In this document: piece by piece, positions 22,685 through 31,330 of the stretch
Numbering within the stretch: the stretch's first letter is position 1
Layout of the letters: each line of letters opens with the position of its first letter
Assembly: GCF_017573505.1 (NCBI RefSeq)
Contig: NZ_JAGEOJ010000010.1
Coordinates: forward strand, 62,001 to 126,000
Source: Actinomadura barringtoniae
GTDB lineage: Bacteria; Actinomycetota; Actinomycetes; Streptosporangiales; Streptosporangiaceae
Length of the DNA: 64,000 bases
Direction of reading: 5' to 3'
The notes under the pieces: generated by a model
Databases searched by the model: none
Told to the model about the DNA's origin: nothing
Seen by the model: the letters and a program-made list of their open reading frames with translations, nothing else
Position numbers and translations under genes: made by a program

Positions 22685-23560
22685 TCAGCCCGTCGTGGTG
22701 TCCGATGAGGCGTCGGCGTCCTGCGTGCTCGCGCCCCAGCTGCCGAGGAGCCGCAGGGCCGTCTCGGAGGGCGAACCGGCCGCCGCGGTATAGGTGACCA
22801 GGACTTGATCACTGTTGTCGGTCGCGCGCAGGGTCTCGTATTCGAGGGTCATCTCGCCCACGAGCGGGTGGTGAAATTTCTTGGAGCCGAACGTCTTGTC
22901 CTGGACGTTGTGGTCGGCCCACCACCGCCGGAAGTCCTCGCTCTTGACCGACAGTTCGCCGACGAGCGCCGCCAGCTCCGGGTCGTCGGGGAACTGGCCC
23001 GCGCGGAACCGCAGGAACGCCACGGTCTCCTTCCCCTTGATCGTCCAGTCGTCGAAGAGTGCCCGCATGTCCTCGTTCAGGAAGAGCAACCGGCCCCAGC
23101 CGCGGTCGAGCGGGGCCAGCGCGCCGAAGTCGGTGAACACCGCTGCGGCCATCCGGTTCCAGGCGATCACGTCGCAGCGCCGCCCGACGATGTAGGCGGG
23201 GATGCCCTCGGCCATGTCCAGCAGCCGCTGCATGCCCGGCCGGACGCGCTCGACGCGGGCGGGCGGGCGGCGGCGCGTACGGGTCGGCTTGGCCAGGTTG
23301 CGCAGGTGGTCGCGCTCGTCCTCGGTCAGCTGGAGGGCCCGCGCGACGGCCTCCAGGACCTCCTCCGAGACGTTCTGCGTACGGCCCTGCTCCAGCCGCA
23401 CGTAGTAGTCGACGCTCACCCCGGCGAGCTGGGCGACCTCCTCGCGGCGCAGCCCGGGCACCCGCCGGCGCCCGCCGAACGGCCGCAGCCCCACGTCCTC
23501 GGGCTGCAGCCGCGCCCGCCGGGTCCGCAGGAATTCGGTCAGTTCGCCTCGGTTGTCCAT
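22685..23560 (-). CDS. XRE-family regulator with MmyB-like ligand domain
   Basis: A 291-residue regulator. The N-terminal XRE helix-turn-helix is VPGLRREEVAQLAGVSVDYYVRLEQGRTQNVSEEVLEAVARAL (residues about 34-76). The C-terminal MmyB-like PAS-type domain contains PAYIVGRRCDVIAWNRMAAAVF and FHHPLVGEMTLEYETL. Such regulators often bind fatty acids and control an adjacent oxidoreductase gene. Here the BBE-like oxidase is 53 bp downstream on the same strand, so autoregulation with co-transcription is plausible. Confidence 0.9.
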   Translation of the reverse strand: MDNRGELTEFLRTRRARLQPEDVGLRPFGGRRRVPGLRREEVAQLAGVSVDYYVRLEQGRTQNVSEEVLEAVARALQLTEDERDHLRNLAKPTRTRRRPPARVERVRPGMQRLLDMAEGIPAYIVGRRCDVIAWNRMAAAVFTDFGALAPLDRGWGRLLFLNEDMRALFDDWTIKGKETVAFLRFRAGQFPDDPELAALVGELSVKSEDFRRWWADHNVQDKTFGSKKFHHPLVGEMTLEYETLRATDNSDQVLVTYTAAAGSPSETALRLLGSWGASTQDADASSDTTTG

Positions 23561-23726
23561 GCGCCCAGTATCGGGGACCGCGTCCGTTTCCTGCCTGGCC
23601 CTGTCAGACCCCCCGTCGTTCCCCGGTCAGGGCATGACCGGATTCGGTCATGGCGGTTTCGCTGGTCAGAGGGTCGTTAGCATGCGGCAAAACAACCGAA
23701 AAGGGTGAATTCGGGGGACCTTGGCT

Positions 23727-24773
23727 ATGCACCCAATGGCCGACGTACATCACTTCTCCTACGGCCTGTGGACGCCGGTGCCGGCGTACTCCATGTCGGT
23801 CGTCGGATCCCTGCTGGGCCTGCTGTTCGCCTCCAGAGCCCGGGCCTCCAACGAGGTGCAGCGGGCCGCCTGGCTGGGGCTCGCGGCCCTGTCGATCGGC
23901 GGCACCGGCATCTGGGTCATGCACTTCATCGCCATCCTGGGCTTCACCGTGGACGGCTCCCCGGTCCGCTTCGACGTGGGGCTCACGGTGTTCAGCGCGT
24001 TCATGGCGGTCGCCGTGGTCGGGCTCGGGCTCTTCACCGTCGGCTACGGCGGCGACCGGCCCGTACCGCTGCTGGTCGGCGGCGTGATCACCGGCCTCGG
24101 CGTCGCGACCATGCACTACACGGGCATGGCGGCCATGCGGATGTCCGGCGAGATCCACTACGGAGCGGGCCTGGTCCTGCTCTCGGTCGTGATCGCCGTC
24201 GTCGCCGCCACCGCCGCCCTGTGGTTCACCCTCCGTGTCCGGGGCACCCTCGCCACCGTCGGAGCCTCGTTGATCATGGGCGTCGCGGTGACCGGCATGC
24301 ACTACACCGGCATGGCCTCCATGACCGTCACCATGGACCACGCCGACCAGCCCGGCCACGCCGACCACGTCCCCGGCGTCACCGGCACCGGCGTCCTGCT
24401 CCCCGTGATCGTCGTCGTCAGCCTGATCGCCACGGTCCTGCTGGTCGTCGTCGGCATGGCCCCCACCGAGGACGAGCTGGAAGACGAGGCCCGCACCCTG
24501 GCCGAACGCCTGGCCACACCCCCCGTTCACCTGCCCCGCCCCACACCCGAGCCGCCCGCCCGGGCCCCGCTCATCGTCCCCCGCCGCCCACCCCTCGACC
24601 CCACATCCCAGGCGGCTTCGGCGGACGTCGAGTCTGGCGAGAGCGTGCACGGCGCGGGGGTTGAGGACAGTGCGGGGGTTGAGGACAGCGCGGGGGTTGA
24701 GGACGGCGCGGGAGTTGAGGACAGTGCGGGGGTTGATGATGGGGCCGGGGTCAGGGGCTCCGGAACGAGTTGA
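23727..24773 (+). CDS. MHYT-domain membrane sensor protein
   Basis: A 348-residue integral membrane protein with about seven transmembrane helices and three MHYT-type motifs (IWVMHFIAILG, ATMHYTGMAAM, TGMHYTGMASM). These are thought to coordinate copper and sense oxygen, CO or NO. There is no output domain, only a hydrophilic Pro/Ala/Glu-rich tail, so it may signal through a partner such as the convergent kinase. The ATG at 23727 follows GGGGGA. The last 30 residues are 6-residue GVEDSA repeats from an 18-bp array. The gene end overlaps the kinase gene end by 23 bp. Confidence 0.88.
   Translation: MHPMADVHHFSYGLWTPVPAYSMSVVGSLLGLLFASRARASNEVQRAAWLGLAALSIGGTGIWVMHFIAILGFTVDGSPVRFDVGLTVFSAFMAVAVVGLGLFTVGYGGDRPVPLLVGGVITGLGVATMHYTGMAAMRMSGEIHYGAGLVLLSVVIAVVAATAALWFTLRVRGTLATVGASLIMGVAVTGMHYTGMASMTVTMDHADQPGHADHVPGVTGTGVLLPVIVVVSLIATVLLVVVGMAPTEDELEDEARTLAERLATPPVHLPRPTPEPPARAPLIVPRRPPLDPTSQAASADVESGESVHGAGVEDSAGVEDSAGVEDGAGVEDSAGVDDGAGVRGSGTS
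24657..24746 (+). repeat. Five 18-bp tandem units at the MHYT gene end
   Basis: Copies of GGGGTTGAGGACAGTGCG encode GVEDSA/GVEDGA hexapeptides immediately before the stop codon and just short of the convergent kinase gene. Confidence 0.92.
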
Positions 24774-26271
24774 GAAAAGCGTCGAACTTGGCGTTGCTGT
24801 CGCTCCAGCCGGAGGCGAGCGCGGGCATGGTCGCCAGGTAGAGGGCGCCGTTGAACGAGAACAGGCGCACCCGGCAGCGGCCGTTCTTGCCGTCCTTGGT
24901 GAACGTGAACTCCAGTTCCGCGGCGCCGTCCTGGTAGGGGACCTTCCCGTTGAAGGAGGTCTCGTTGTAGTTCTGGTACGACCCCTTCAGCGACTCGGCG
25001 GTCTGGGTGAGGTAGACCCTCTCGTTTCCCGGGGTGTCCCGGATCTTCTGGACCGCGATGCCGCGCGAGGAGTTCGGGTCCTTGAACGTGACGTTGTCGT
25101 CCGAGCCTTCCTTGGTCCAGCCCTTGGGGATCGAGGCGGCGAAGAGCGAGTTGCGGTAGGGCTCGAAGCCCTGGGGGACCGTGGTGCTGGGCGCCGAGGC
25201 CGACGGGCTGGACGGGCCGCCGGTGGTGGTCGGGGTCAGGCGGGAGCCGGGCGGTCGGTCGTTGTTGCCGCCGCCGTTGTCGACGAAGATGACCAGGACC
25301 ACGGCGGCCACGATCACGACCATGGCCAGGATCCCGGCCGGGACCAGGATGGGCCAGCGCGGGCCCTTGCCCGGATGGGGCCGAACGGTCTGCGACGCCG
25401 GGATCGGCGGCAGGGTCATGTCGCGCGCGGGCGGCTCGTTCGGCCCGGGCATCGCGCGTACGGGGGCGCCCTGGGCGATCTCGCGGAGCAGGTGGCTCGC
25501 GTCCTCGCCGCGCATGCGCAGTTCGGGGTCCTTCTGGAGGAGGCCCTGCAGGACGGGCTGGAGGGGTCCCGCGAGGCGGGTCGGGTCGGGCTCGTCCGAC
25601 AGCACGGCCGCCATCACGCCCCAGACGTCCCCGCGCTGGTAGGGCGGGCGGCCCTCGACGGCGGCGTACAGCGTGGCGCCGAGCGACCACAGGTCCGAGG
25701 CGGGTGAGGCCTTCTGGCGGCGCGCCATCTCGGGGGCCAGGTACGCGGGCGACCCGACGATCGCGCCCGCCTGGGTGAGGGTCTCGTCGCCCGCGACGGT
25801 GGCGATGCCGAAGTCGGTCAGCACGGCCCGGTTGTGGGGGAGCAGCACGTTGCCCGGCTTGACGTCCCGGTGGATCACCCCGGCGGCGTGGGCGGCGCGC
25901 AGCGCCTCCAGCAGGTCGACGCCGATCGCGGCGACCCGTCCCGGCGGGAGCGGGCCGTCGGTGGCGATGACCGAGTCGAGGGCGGGCGCGCGGACCAGCT
26001 GCATCACGATCCACGGGCGGCCGTCGTGCTCGACGACGTCGTAGACGGTCACGATCCCGGGGTGGTCGAGGCGGGCGGCGGAACGGGCCTCACGGAACGT
26101 GCGGGCGTACACGCGCTCCCTCTGGGCGGCGTCCAGGCCCGGCGGGAGCTCGACCTCCTTGATCGCCACTTCCCGGTCCAGCGTGCGGTCGCGGGCGCGC
26201 CAGACCGCGCCCATGCCGCCGCGCCCGAGCATGTCCAGGAGCTCGTAACGCTCGGCGATCACTTGGGGCAT
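24751..26271 (-). CDS. Transmembrane eukaryotic-like Ser/Thr protein kinase
   Basis: A 506-residue Pkn-type kinase. The N-terminal catalytic domain shows LGRGGMGAVW, VAIKEVEL, GVIHRDVKPGNVLL, LTDFGIA and SPAYLAPEM. After a Pro-rich juxtamembrane region there is one transmembrane helix (residues about 325-350) and an extracellular domain of about 150 residues, probably a mog1/PsbP-like sensor fold. It should phosphorylate cytoplasmic targets in response to envelope signals. It starts 39 bp after rsgA and may be part of an aroA-rsgA-kinase transcript. Confidence 0.92.
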   Translation of the reverse strand: MPQVIAERYELLDMLGRGGMGAVWRARDRTLDREVAIKEVELPPGLDAAQRERVYARTFREARSAARLDHPGIVTVYDVVEHDGRPWIVMQLVRAPALDSVIATDGPLPPGRVAAIGVDLLEALRAAHAAGVIHRDVKPGNVLLPHNRAVLTDFGIATVAGDETLTQAGAIVGSPAYLAPEMARRQKASPASDLWSLGATLYAAVEGRPPYQRGDVWGVMAAVLSDEPDPTRLAGPLQPVLQGLLQKDPELRMRGEDASHLLREIAQGAPVRAMPGPNEPPARDMTLPPIPASQTVRPHPGKGPRWPILVPAGILAMVVIVAAVVLVIFVDNGGGNNDRPPGSRLTPTTTGGPSSPSASAPSTTVPQGFEPYRNSLFAASIPKGWTKEGSDDNVTFKDPNSSRGIAVQKIRDTPGNERVYLTQTAESLKGSYQNYNETSFNGKVPYQDGAAELEFTFTKDGKNGRCRVRLFSFNGALYLATMPALASGWSDSNAKFDAFLNSFRSP

Positions 26272-26310
26272 ACATGGACGATACAGACGTGCGGCGGTGC
26301 GACGCGCGGG

Positions 26311-27309
26311 CTATTCGGCGTCGCCCTCCCGGCTGGCCAGGAGGCGGCGGAGCGAGTCCAGGCGGGCCTTGGAGGCGTGCCCCTCGGCCACCCACTCGTC
26401 CAGGCCGCAGTCCTCCTGGAGGTGGTCGCAGTGCGGCGGGCAGCGTTCGGCGGCGCCCTCGGCCAGGTCCTCGAACGCGTTGATGACGTTCTCGGGCTTG
26501 ATGTGAGCCAGGCCGAAGCTGCGCACGCCGGGGGTGTCGATGATCCAGCCCTCGTCGCCCGGCAGCGGCAGGGCGATCGCGGACGAGGAGGTGTGGCGGC
26601 CCCGGCCGGTCACGGCGTTGACGTGGCTGACGGCCCGTTCGGCCTCCGGGACCAGGGCGTTGACCAGGGTGGACTTGCCGACGCCCGAATGGCCGACCAG
26701 GACGCTGATGCGGCCGGTCAGGTGCGGCAGGAGCTCGCCGGTCTGGTCCTTGCCCTGAACGGTGACCACGTAGGGGATGCCGAGCGGCGCGTACTCGGCC
26801 AGCAGGTCGTCCGGCGGCGCCAGGTCGGCCTTGGTCAGCACGAGCAGCGGGTCCATCCCGGCGTCGTAGGCGGCCACCAGCTGCCGGTCGATCATGCGGG
26901 GCCGGGGCTCGGGGTTGGCCAGCGCGGTCACGATCACCAGCTGGTCGGCGTTCGCGACGATGATCCGCTCGAACGGGTCGGTGTCGTCGGCGGTGCGGCG
27001 CAGCGAGGAGGTGCGGGGCTCGACCCGTACGATCCGCGCCAGTGAGTCGGGCTCGCCGGACACGTCGCCGACCAGGGCGACCCGGTCGCCGACCACGACG
27101 CCCTTGCGGCCCAGCTCGCGGGCGCGCATCGCGGTGACCATCCGGTCCTCTTCGACCAGGACCTGGTAGCGGCCGCGGTCCACGGCGGTGACGAAGCCGT
27201 TCACCGCGTCGTCGTGCGCGGGACGGCGGCGGGTGCGCGGGCGCGATCCGCGGCGCCCGGGGCGCACCCGGACGTCGTCCTCGTCGTAGTCCTGCGGTCT
27301 GCGTGCCAG
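26311..27309 (-). CDS. rsgA: Ribosome small-subunit-dependent GTPase A, probable CTG start
   Basis: A circularly permuted GTPase that matures the 30S subunit. An OB fold (FVTAVDRGRYQVLVEE) is followed by LVLTKAD (G4), GHSGVGKSTLVNAL (G1) and DTPGVRSFG (G3), then a Cys/His zinc knuckle (CPPHCDHLQEDCGLD). The first ordinary start codon is GTG at 27267. The 14 codons upstream (LARRPQDYDEDDVR) look like the conserved N-terminus of actinobacterial RsgA, and a CTG at 27309 sits about 8 nt after AAAGGGG. I therefore place the start at CTG, giving 332 residues. The region upstream holds the aroA stop-codon repeat. Confidence 0.85.
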   Translation of the reverse strand: MARRPQDYDEDDVRVRPGRRGSRPRTRRRPAHDDAVNGFVTAVDRGRYQVLVEEDRMVTAMRARELGRKGVVVGDRVALVGDVSGEPDSLARIVRVEPRTSSLRRTADDTDPFERIIVANADQLVIVTALANPEPRPRMIDRQLVAAYDAGMDPLLVLTKADLAPPDDLLAEYAPLGIPYVVTVQGKDQTGELLPHLTGRISVLVGHSGVGKSTLVNALVPEAERAVSHVNAVTGRGRHTSSSAIALPLPGDEGWIIDTPGVRSFGLAHIKPENVINAFEDLAEGAAERCPPHCDHLQEDCGLDEWVAEGHASKARLDSLRRLLASREGDAE

Positions 27310-27329
27310 TGGTCGCCCCTTTCAGGCGG

Positions 27330-27382
27330 TCAGCATGGAAGTTCAATCAGTCAGCATGGAAGTTCAATCAGTCAGCATGGAG
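27330..27382 (-). repeat. 21-bp tandem repeat over the aroA stop codon
   Basis: Two full 21-bp copies and one partial copy of TCAGCATGGAAGTTCAATCAG. On the coding strand each full unit encodes part of SMLTD followed by TGA, so the end of aroA has been duplicated behind itself. Confidence 0.93.
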
Positions 27383-28638
27383 GTCCAGAGGCCGGTGAAG
27401 TCGGGGAGTGTCTTGCCCACGGTGGCCACGTTCTCCACCTCGACCCCGGGGACGGCCAGGCCGAGCACCGCGGCGGCCATGACCATCCGGTGGTCGTCGT
27501 AGGTGTGGAAGACGCCGCCGTGCAGGGGGCGCGGGCGGATCTCCAGGCCGTCGGGGAGCTCGTTCGCGTCGCCGCCGAGTGCGTTGATCTCGTTCACCAG
27601 CGCGGCGAGGCGGTCGGTCTCGTGGCCGCGCAGGTGCGCGATCCCGGTCAGCCGGGACGGGCCGTCGGCGAGCGCGGCGAGCGCCGCCAGGACCGGGGTC
27701 AGCTCGCCGACCTCGTGCAGGTCGGCGGTCAGCCCGTCGAACGTGCCGCCGGCCGGGCCGCGCACGGTCAGGCCGTCGGGGGTGAGGGTGACGTCGGCGC
27801 CCATCGCGGCCAGCAGCCTGCGCAGCGCGTCGCCCGGCTGGGTGGTCTGCTCGGGCCAGCCCGGGACGGTCACCCGGCCACCGGTCACCAGGGCCGCGCC
27901 GAGGAACTGGGCCGCGTTCGACAGGTCCGGCTCGATGACGGTCTCGCCGCCGCGGATCGGGCCGGGGGCGACGCGCCAGACGTTCTCCCCGGTCTCGACG
28001 GTGGCGCCCACCGCGCGCAGCATCTCGACCGTCATCGCCAGGTGCGGGGCGGACGGGACCGGCGGGCCCTCGTGCCGTACCTCCACGCCCTTCTCGAAGC
28101 GCGGCGCGGCCAGGAGCAGGCCCGAGACCAGCTGGGACGAGCTGGAGGCGTTGATCGTGACCGGGCCGCCCTGGACCGAGCCGCGCCCGCGGATGGTGAA
28201 CGGGAGGGCGCCGCGGCCCTCGTCGTCGATGTCGGCGCCGAGCGCCTGCAGCGCGGTGATGATCGGCCCCATCGGGCGCTTGCGTGCGTACGGGTCGCCG
28301 TCCACGACCACCTCGCCGTCCGCCAGCGCCGCGACCGGGGGAACGAACCGCATGACCGTCCCGGCGAGACCGCAGTCGACCCGCGCCGGGCCGCGCAGCT
28401 CGCCCGGCAGCACCTGCCAGTCGTCGCCGTCGTCGCCTATGCCGGCTCCGAGTGAACGCAGCGCGTCCGCCATCAGCAGGGTGTCGCGGCTGCGCAGGGG
28501 GCGGGTGACGGTCGCAGGGGTCGCGGCGAGGGCGGCCAGGATCAGCGCACGGTTGGTCATCGACTTGGACCCGGGGACGGCCACGGTGGCGTCGATCGGG
28601 GCGTCGGTGACCGGGGCGGACCAGTGCGGAGAAGGCAT
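27364..28638 (-). CDS. aroA: 3-phosphoshikimate 1-carboxyvinyltransferase (EPSP synthase)
   Basis: A 424-residue shikimate-pathway enzyme that transfers enolpyruvyl from PEP to shikimate 3-phosphate. Motifs are VPGSKSMTNRALILAALA, GLAGTVMRF (phosphate binding), ASSSSQLVSGLLLAAPR, DLSNAAQFLGAALV, DLHEVGELTPVLAALAALA and TYDDHRMVMAAAVLGL. LAGTVMRF has the Gly expected of glyphosate-sensitive enzymes at the equivalent site. It is the first gene of a leftward group with rsgA and the kinase and is divergent from cydA. Confidence 0.96.
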   Translation of the reverse strand: MPSPHWSAPVTDAPIDATVAVPGSKSMTNRALILAALAATPATVTRPLRSRDTLLMADALRSLGAGIGDDGDDWQVLPGELRGPARVDCGLAGTVMRFVPPVAALADGEVVVDGDPYARKRPMGPIITALQALGADIDDEGRGALPFTIRGRGSVQGGPVTINASSSSQLVSGLLLAAPRFEKGVEVRHEGPPVPSAPHLAMTVEMLRAVGATVETGENVWRVAPGPIRGGETVIEPDLSNAAQFLGAALVTGGRVTVPGWPEQTTQPGDALRRLLAAMGADVTLTPDGLTVRGPAGGTFDGLTADLHEVGELTPVLAALAALADGPSRLTGIAHLRGHETDRLAALVNEINALGGDANELPDGLEIRPRPLHGGVFHTYDDHRMVMAAAVLGLAVPGVEVENVATVGKTLPDFTGLWTSMLTD

Positions 28639-28829
28639 AGGGCTAGGTTATCGGGCCGCCCGGCGGCCCGGACGGGCGTTCCAGCAGGCAAGATCCCTGC
28701 AAGAAAGGGGAAATCGCTGGGCAACCGCCTGGAGATTCCGCGGGGCGCGGCCGGGCCGAGGTCTAGGTTCGGACGCGCCTATCGCTGCTTCGGGGGGAGC
28801 ACGCGCGGCGCCTTGGGGGGAGCACGGCC

Positions 28830-30218
28830 TTGGACGAGTTGTTGTTCGCGCGCCTGCAGTTCGGCATCACCACCGTCTACCACTTCCTGTTCGTGCCGGT
28901 CACGATCGGCATGTCGCTGGCGGTGGCGATCCTGCAGACGGCCTGGGTACGGACCGGCAACGACAAGTACAAGCGGGCCACCAAGTTCTGGGGCAAGCTC
29001 TTCCTGATCAATTTCGCGATGGGGCTGGTCACCGGGATCGTGCAGGAGTTCCAGTTCGGCATGAACTGGAGCAGCTACTCGCGGTTCGTCGGCGACATCT
29101 TCGGGGCGCCGCTGGCGATCGAGGCGCTGCTGGCCTTCTTCCTGGAGTCCACGTTCCTCGGACTGTGGATCTTCGGCTGGGACCGGCTGCCGAAGAAGCT
29201 GCACCTGCTGGCGATCTGGCTGGTGGCGATCGGCACGGCCCTGTCGGCGTTCTTCATCCTCGCGGCCAACTCGTTCATGCAGAACCCGGTCGGCTACACG
29301 TTCAACCCGGCGACCAGGCGGGCCGAGCTGACCGACTTCGGTGCGGTGCTGTCCAACAAGGTCGTGCTCGCCACGTTCCCGCACACGATCTTCGGCTGCT
29401 GGGTCACGGCCGGCGTGCTGCTGACGGCCGTCTCGGCCTGGCATCTCGCCCGCAAGAAGAACCAGGACGTGTTCCGGACCTCACTGCGGCTCGGGCTGGT
29501 CGCGACGCTGGTCGGGTTCGCCGGCGTCGCGCTGTCGGGCGACCAGCTCGGCAAGGTGATGACCGAGACCCAGCCGATGAAGATGGCGGCCGCCGAGGCG
29601 CTGTACGAGACCGAGCAGCCCGCCTCGTTCTCCATTCTGACGATCGGCACGCTGGACGGCTCCAAGCCGGTCTTCTCGCTCGAGGTGCCCCGCCTGCTGT
29701 CGTTCCTGGCGACCGGCACGCTCGACGGCAAGGTCGAGGGGATCAACGACCTCAACGCGCAATACCAGAAGGAGTTCGGTCCCGGCGACTACCGGCCGAT
29801 CATCCCGATCGCGTACTGGGGCTTCCGGGTCATGATCGGCGCGGGCGGGCTCGCCGCCCTGGTCGCGCTCGCCGGGCTCTGGCTGACCCGCAAGGGGCGG
29901 CTGCCGGAGAAGCGCTGGCTGTGGATCCTGGCGATCTGGAGCGTGGTGCTGCCGTTCGTCGCCCACTCGGCCGGCTGGATCTTCACCGAGATGGCGCGGC
30001 AGCCGTGGGTGGTCTTCGGGCTGCTGGAGACCAAGGACGGCGTCTCCCCGAGCGTGCCCGGCGGGACCGTGCTGACCTCGCTGATCGTCTTCACCGTGCT
30101 GTACGGGGCGCTCGCGGTGGTCGAGCTCGGCCTGATGCTCGCGTACGCGCGCAAGGACCCGCCGGAGGACCCGCCCGCCGAGGCCGCCGAGGACAAGCCG
30201 CTGGCCTTCGCCTACTGA
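28830..30218 (+). CDS. cydA: Cytochrome bd ubiquinol/menaquinol oxidase subunit I
   Basis: A 462-residue membrane protein carrying haems b558, b595 and d. The N-terminal haem ligand His is in TTVYHFLFVPVTIGMS, the Q-loop is of the short type, and FPHTIFGCWVTAG carries another ligand His. GWIFTEMARQPWVVFG near residue 385 is a family hallmark. It couples quinol oxidation to oxygen reduction at low oxygen tension. TTG at 28830 follows GGGGGGAG. The C-terminal LAFAY and stop codon are triplicated in the sequence after the gene. Confidence 0.96.
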   Translation: MDELLFARLQFGITTVYHFLFVPVTIGMSLAVAILQTAWVRTGNDKYKRATKFWGKLFLINFAMGLVTGIVQEFQFGMNWSSYSRFVGDIFGAPLAIEALLAFFLESTFLGLWIFGWDRLPKKLHLLAIWLVAIGTALSAFFILAANSFMQNPVGYTFNPATRRAELTDFGAVLSNKVVLATFPHTIFGCWVTAGVLLTAVSAWHLARKKNQDVFRTSLRLGLVATLVGFAGVALSGDQLGKVMTETQPMKMAAAEALYETEQPASFSILTIGTLDGSKPVFSLEVPRLLSFLATGTLDGKVEGINDLNAQYQKEFGPGDYRPIIPIAYWGFRVMIGAGGLAALVALAGLWLTRKGRLPEKRWLWILAIWSVVLPFVAHSAGWIFTEMARQPWVVFGLLETKDGVSPSVPGGTVLTSLIVFTVLYGALAVVELGLMLAYARKDPPEDPPAEAAEDKPLAFAY

Positions 30219-30260
30219 CACTCGCCTTCGCCTACTGACACTGGCCTTCGCCTACTGACA
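30201..30260 (+). repeat. Three 20-bp tandem units over the cydA stop codon
   Basis: CTGGCCTTCGCCTACTGACA occurs at 30201 and 30241 with a one-base variant at 30221. Each copy encodes LAFAY followed by a TGA stop. Only the first is translated. Confidence 0.97.
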
Positions 30261-30300
30261 TCCGGCGCTACTGATTCTGGATCGGGGATCGGGGGATCCT

Positions 30301-31311
30301 GTGGACCTGCAAGACCTGTGGTTCGTCGCCATCGCGACGCTCTGGGTGGGCTACTTCTTCCTGGAGGGGTTCGACTTCGGCGTCGGGATCCTCACCCGGG
30401 CGCTCGCCCGCGACGACACCGAACGGCGCGTGCTCATCAACACGATCGGGCCGGTGTGGGACGGCAACGAGGTGTGGCTGCTCACGGCGGGCGGCGCGAC
30501 GTTCGCCGCGTTCCCCGAGTGGTACGCCACGCTGTTCAGCGGCTTCTACCTGCCCCTGCTGATCATCCTCGTGGCGCTCATCCTGCGCGGCGTCGCGTTC
30601 GAGTACCGGGGCAAGGAACGCGGCAAGGGCGACACCGGGAAGTGGCGCGGCGGCTGGGACCTGTGCATCTTCTTCGGGTCGCTGATCCCGGCGTTCCTGT
30701 GGGGCGTGGCGTTCGCCAACATCGTGCGCGGCGTCAAGCTGGACGAGCGGCACGAGTACGTCGGGTCGTTCTGGGACCTGCTCAACATCTACTCGCTGAT
30801 CGGCGGCGCGACCACGCTGCTGCTGTTCATCTACCACGGCGCGGTGTTCACGGCGCTGAAGACGACCGGTGACATCCGCGAGCGGGCCATCCGCATGGCG
30901 GCGCAGGTCGGGGTCGGCGCGGTCGTGGCGGCGGCGGTCTTCCTGATCTGGACGCAGGCCAAGCACGGGTCGGTCGCGACCGCCCTCACCGGCCTCGTCG
31001 CGGCCGTCGCGCTGGTCGCCTCGTGGCTGCTCAACCGGACGGGCGGGCGGGACGGCTGGACGTTCGGGCTGTCGGGGGCGGCGATCGCGTTCGCGGCGAT
31101 CACGCTGTTCGTGTCGCTCTACCCGGACGTCATGCCGTCCACGATCAGCGACGCCAACAGCCTGACCGTCGACAAAGCCTCGGCCTCCCACAAGACGCTG
31201 GGCATCATGACGTGGGTCGCGGTCGTCTTCCTGCCGCTCGTGCTGCTCTACCAGGGCTGGACGTACTGGGTGTTCCGCAAGCGCATCGGCGTCCAGAGCA
31301 TCCCCGCCTGA
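30301..31311 (+). CDS. cydB: Cytochrome bd oxidase subunit II
   Basis: A 336-residue membrane partner of CydA with about eight or nine transmembrane helices. The start DLQDLWFVAIATLWVGYFFLEGFDFGVG and the segment GPVWDGNEVWLLTAGGATFAAFPEWYA are diagnostic. The GTG at 30301 follows GGGATCGGGGGATCCT. It is separated from cydA by 82 bp, of which about half is repeat, and is followed by cydD after 19 bp. The four genes form one operon. Confidence 0.96.
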   Translation: MDLQDLWFVAIATLWVGYFFLEGFDFGVGILTRALARDDTERRVLINTIGPVWDGNEVWLLTAGGATFAAFPEWYATLFSGFYLPLLIILVALILRGVAFEYRGKERGKGDTGKWRGGWDLCIFFGSLIPAFLWGVAFANIVRGVKLDERHEYVGSFWDLLNIYSLIGGATTLLLFIYHGAVFTALKTTGDIRERAIRMAAQVGVGAVVAAAVFLIWTQAKHGSVATALTGLVAAVALVASWLLNRTGGRDGWTFGLSGAAIAFAAITLFVSLYPDVMPSTISDANSLTVDKASASHKTLGIMTWVAVVFLPLVLLYQGWTYWVFRKRIGVQSIPA

Positions 31312-31330
31312 GCCGGGCGACGACGCTGCC

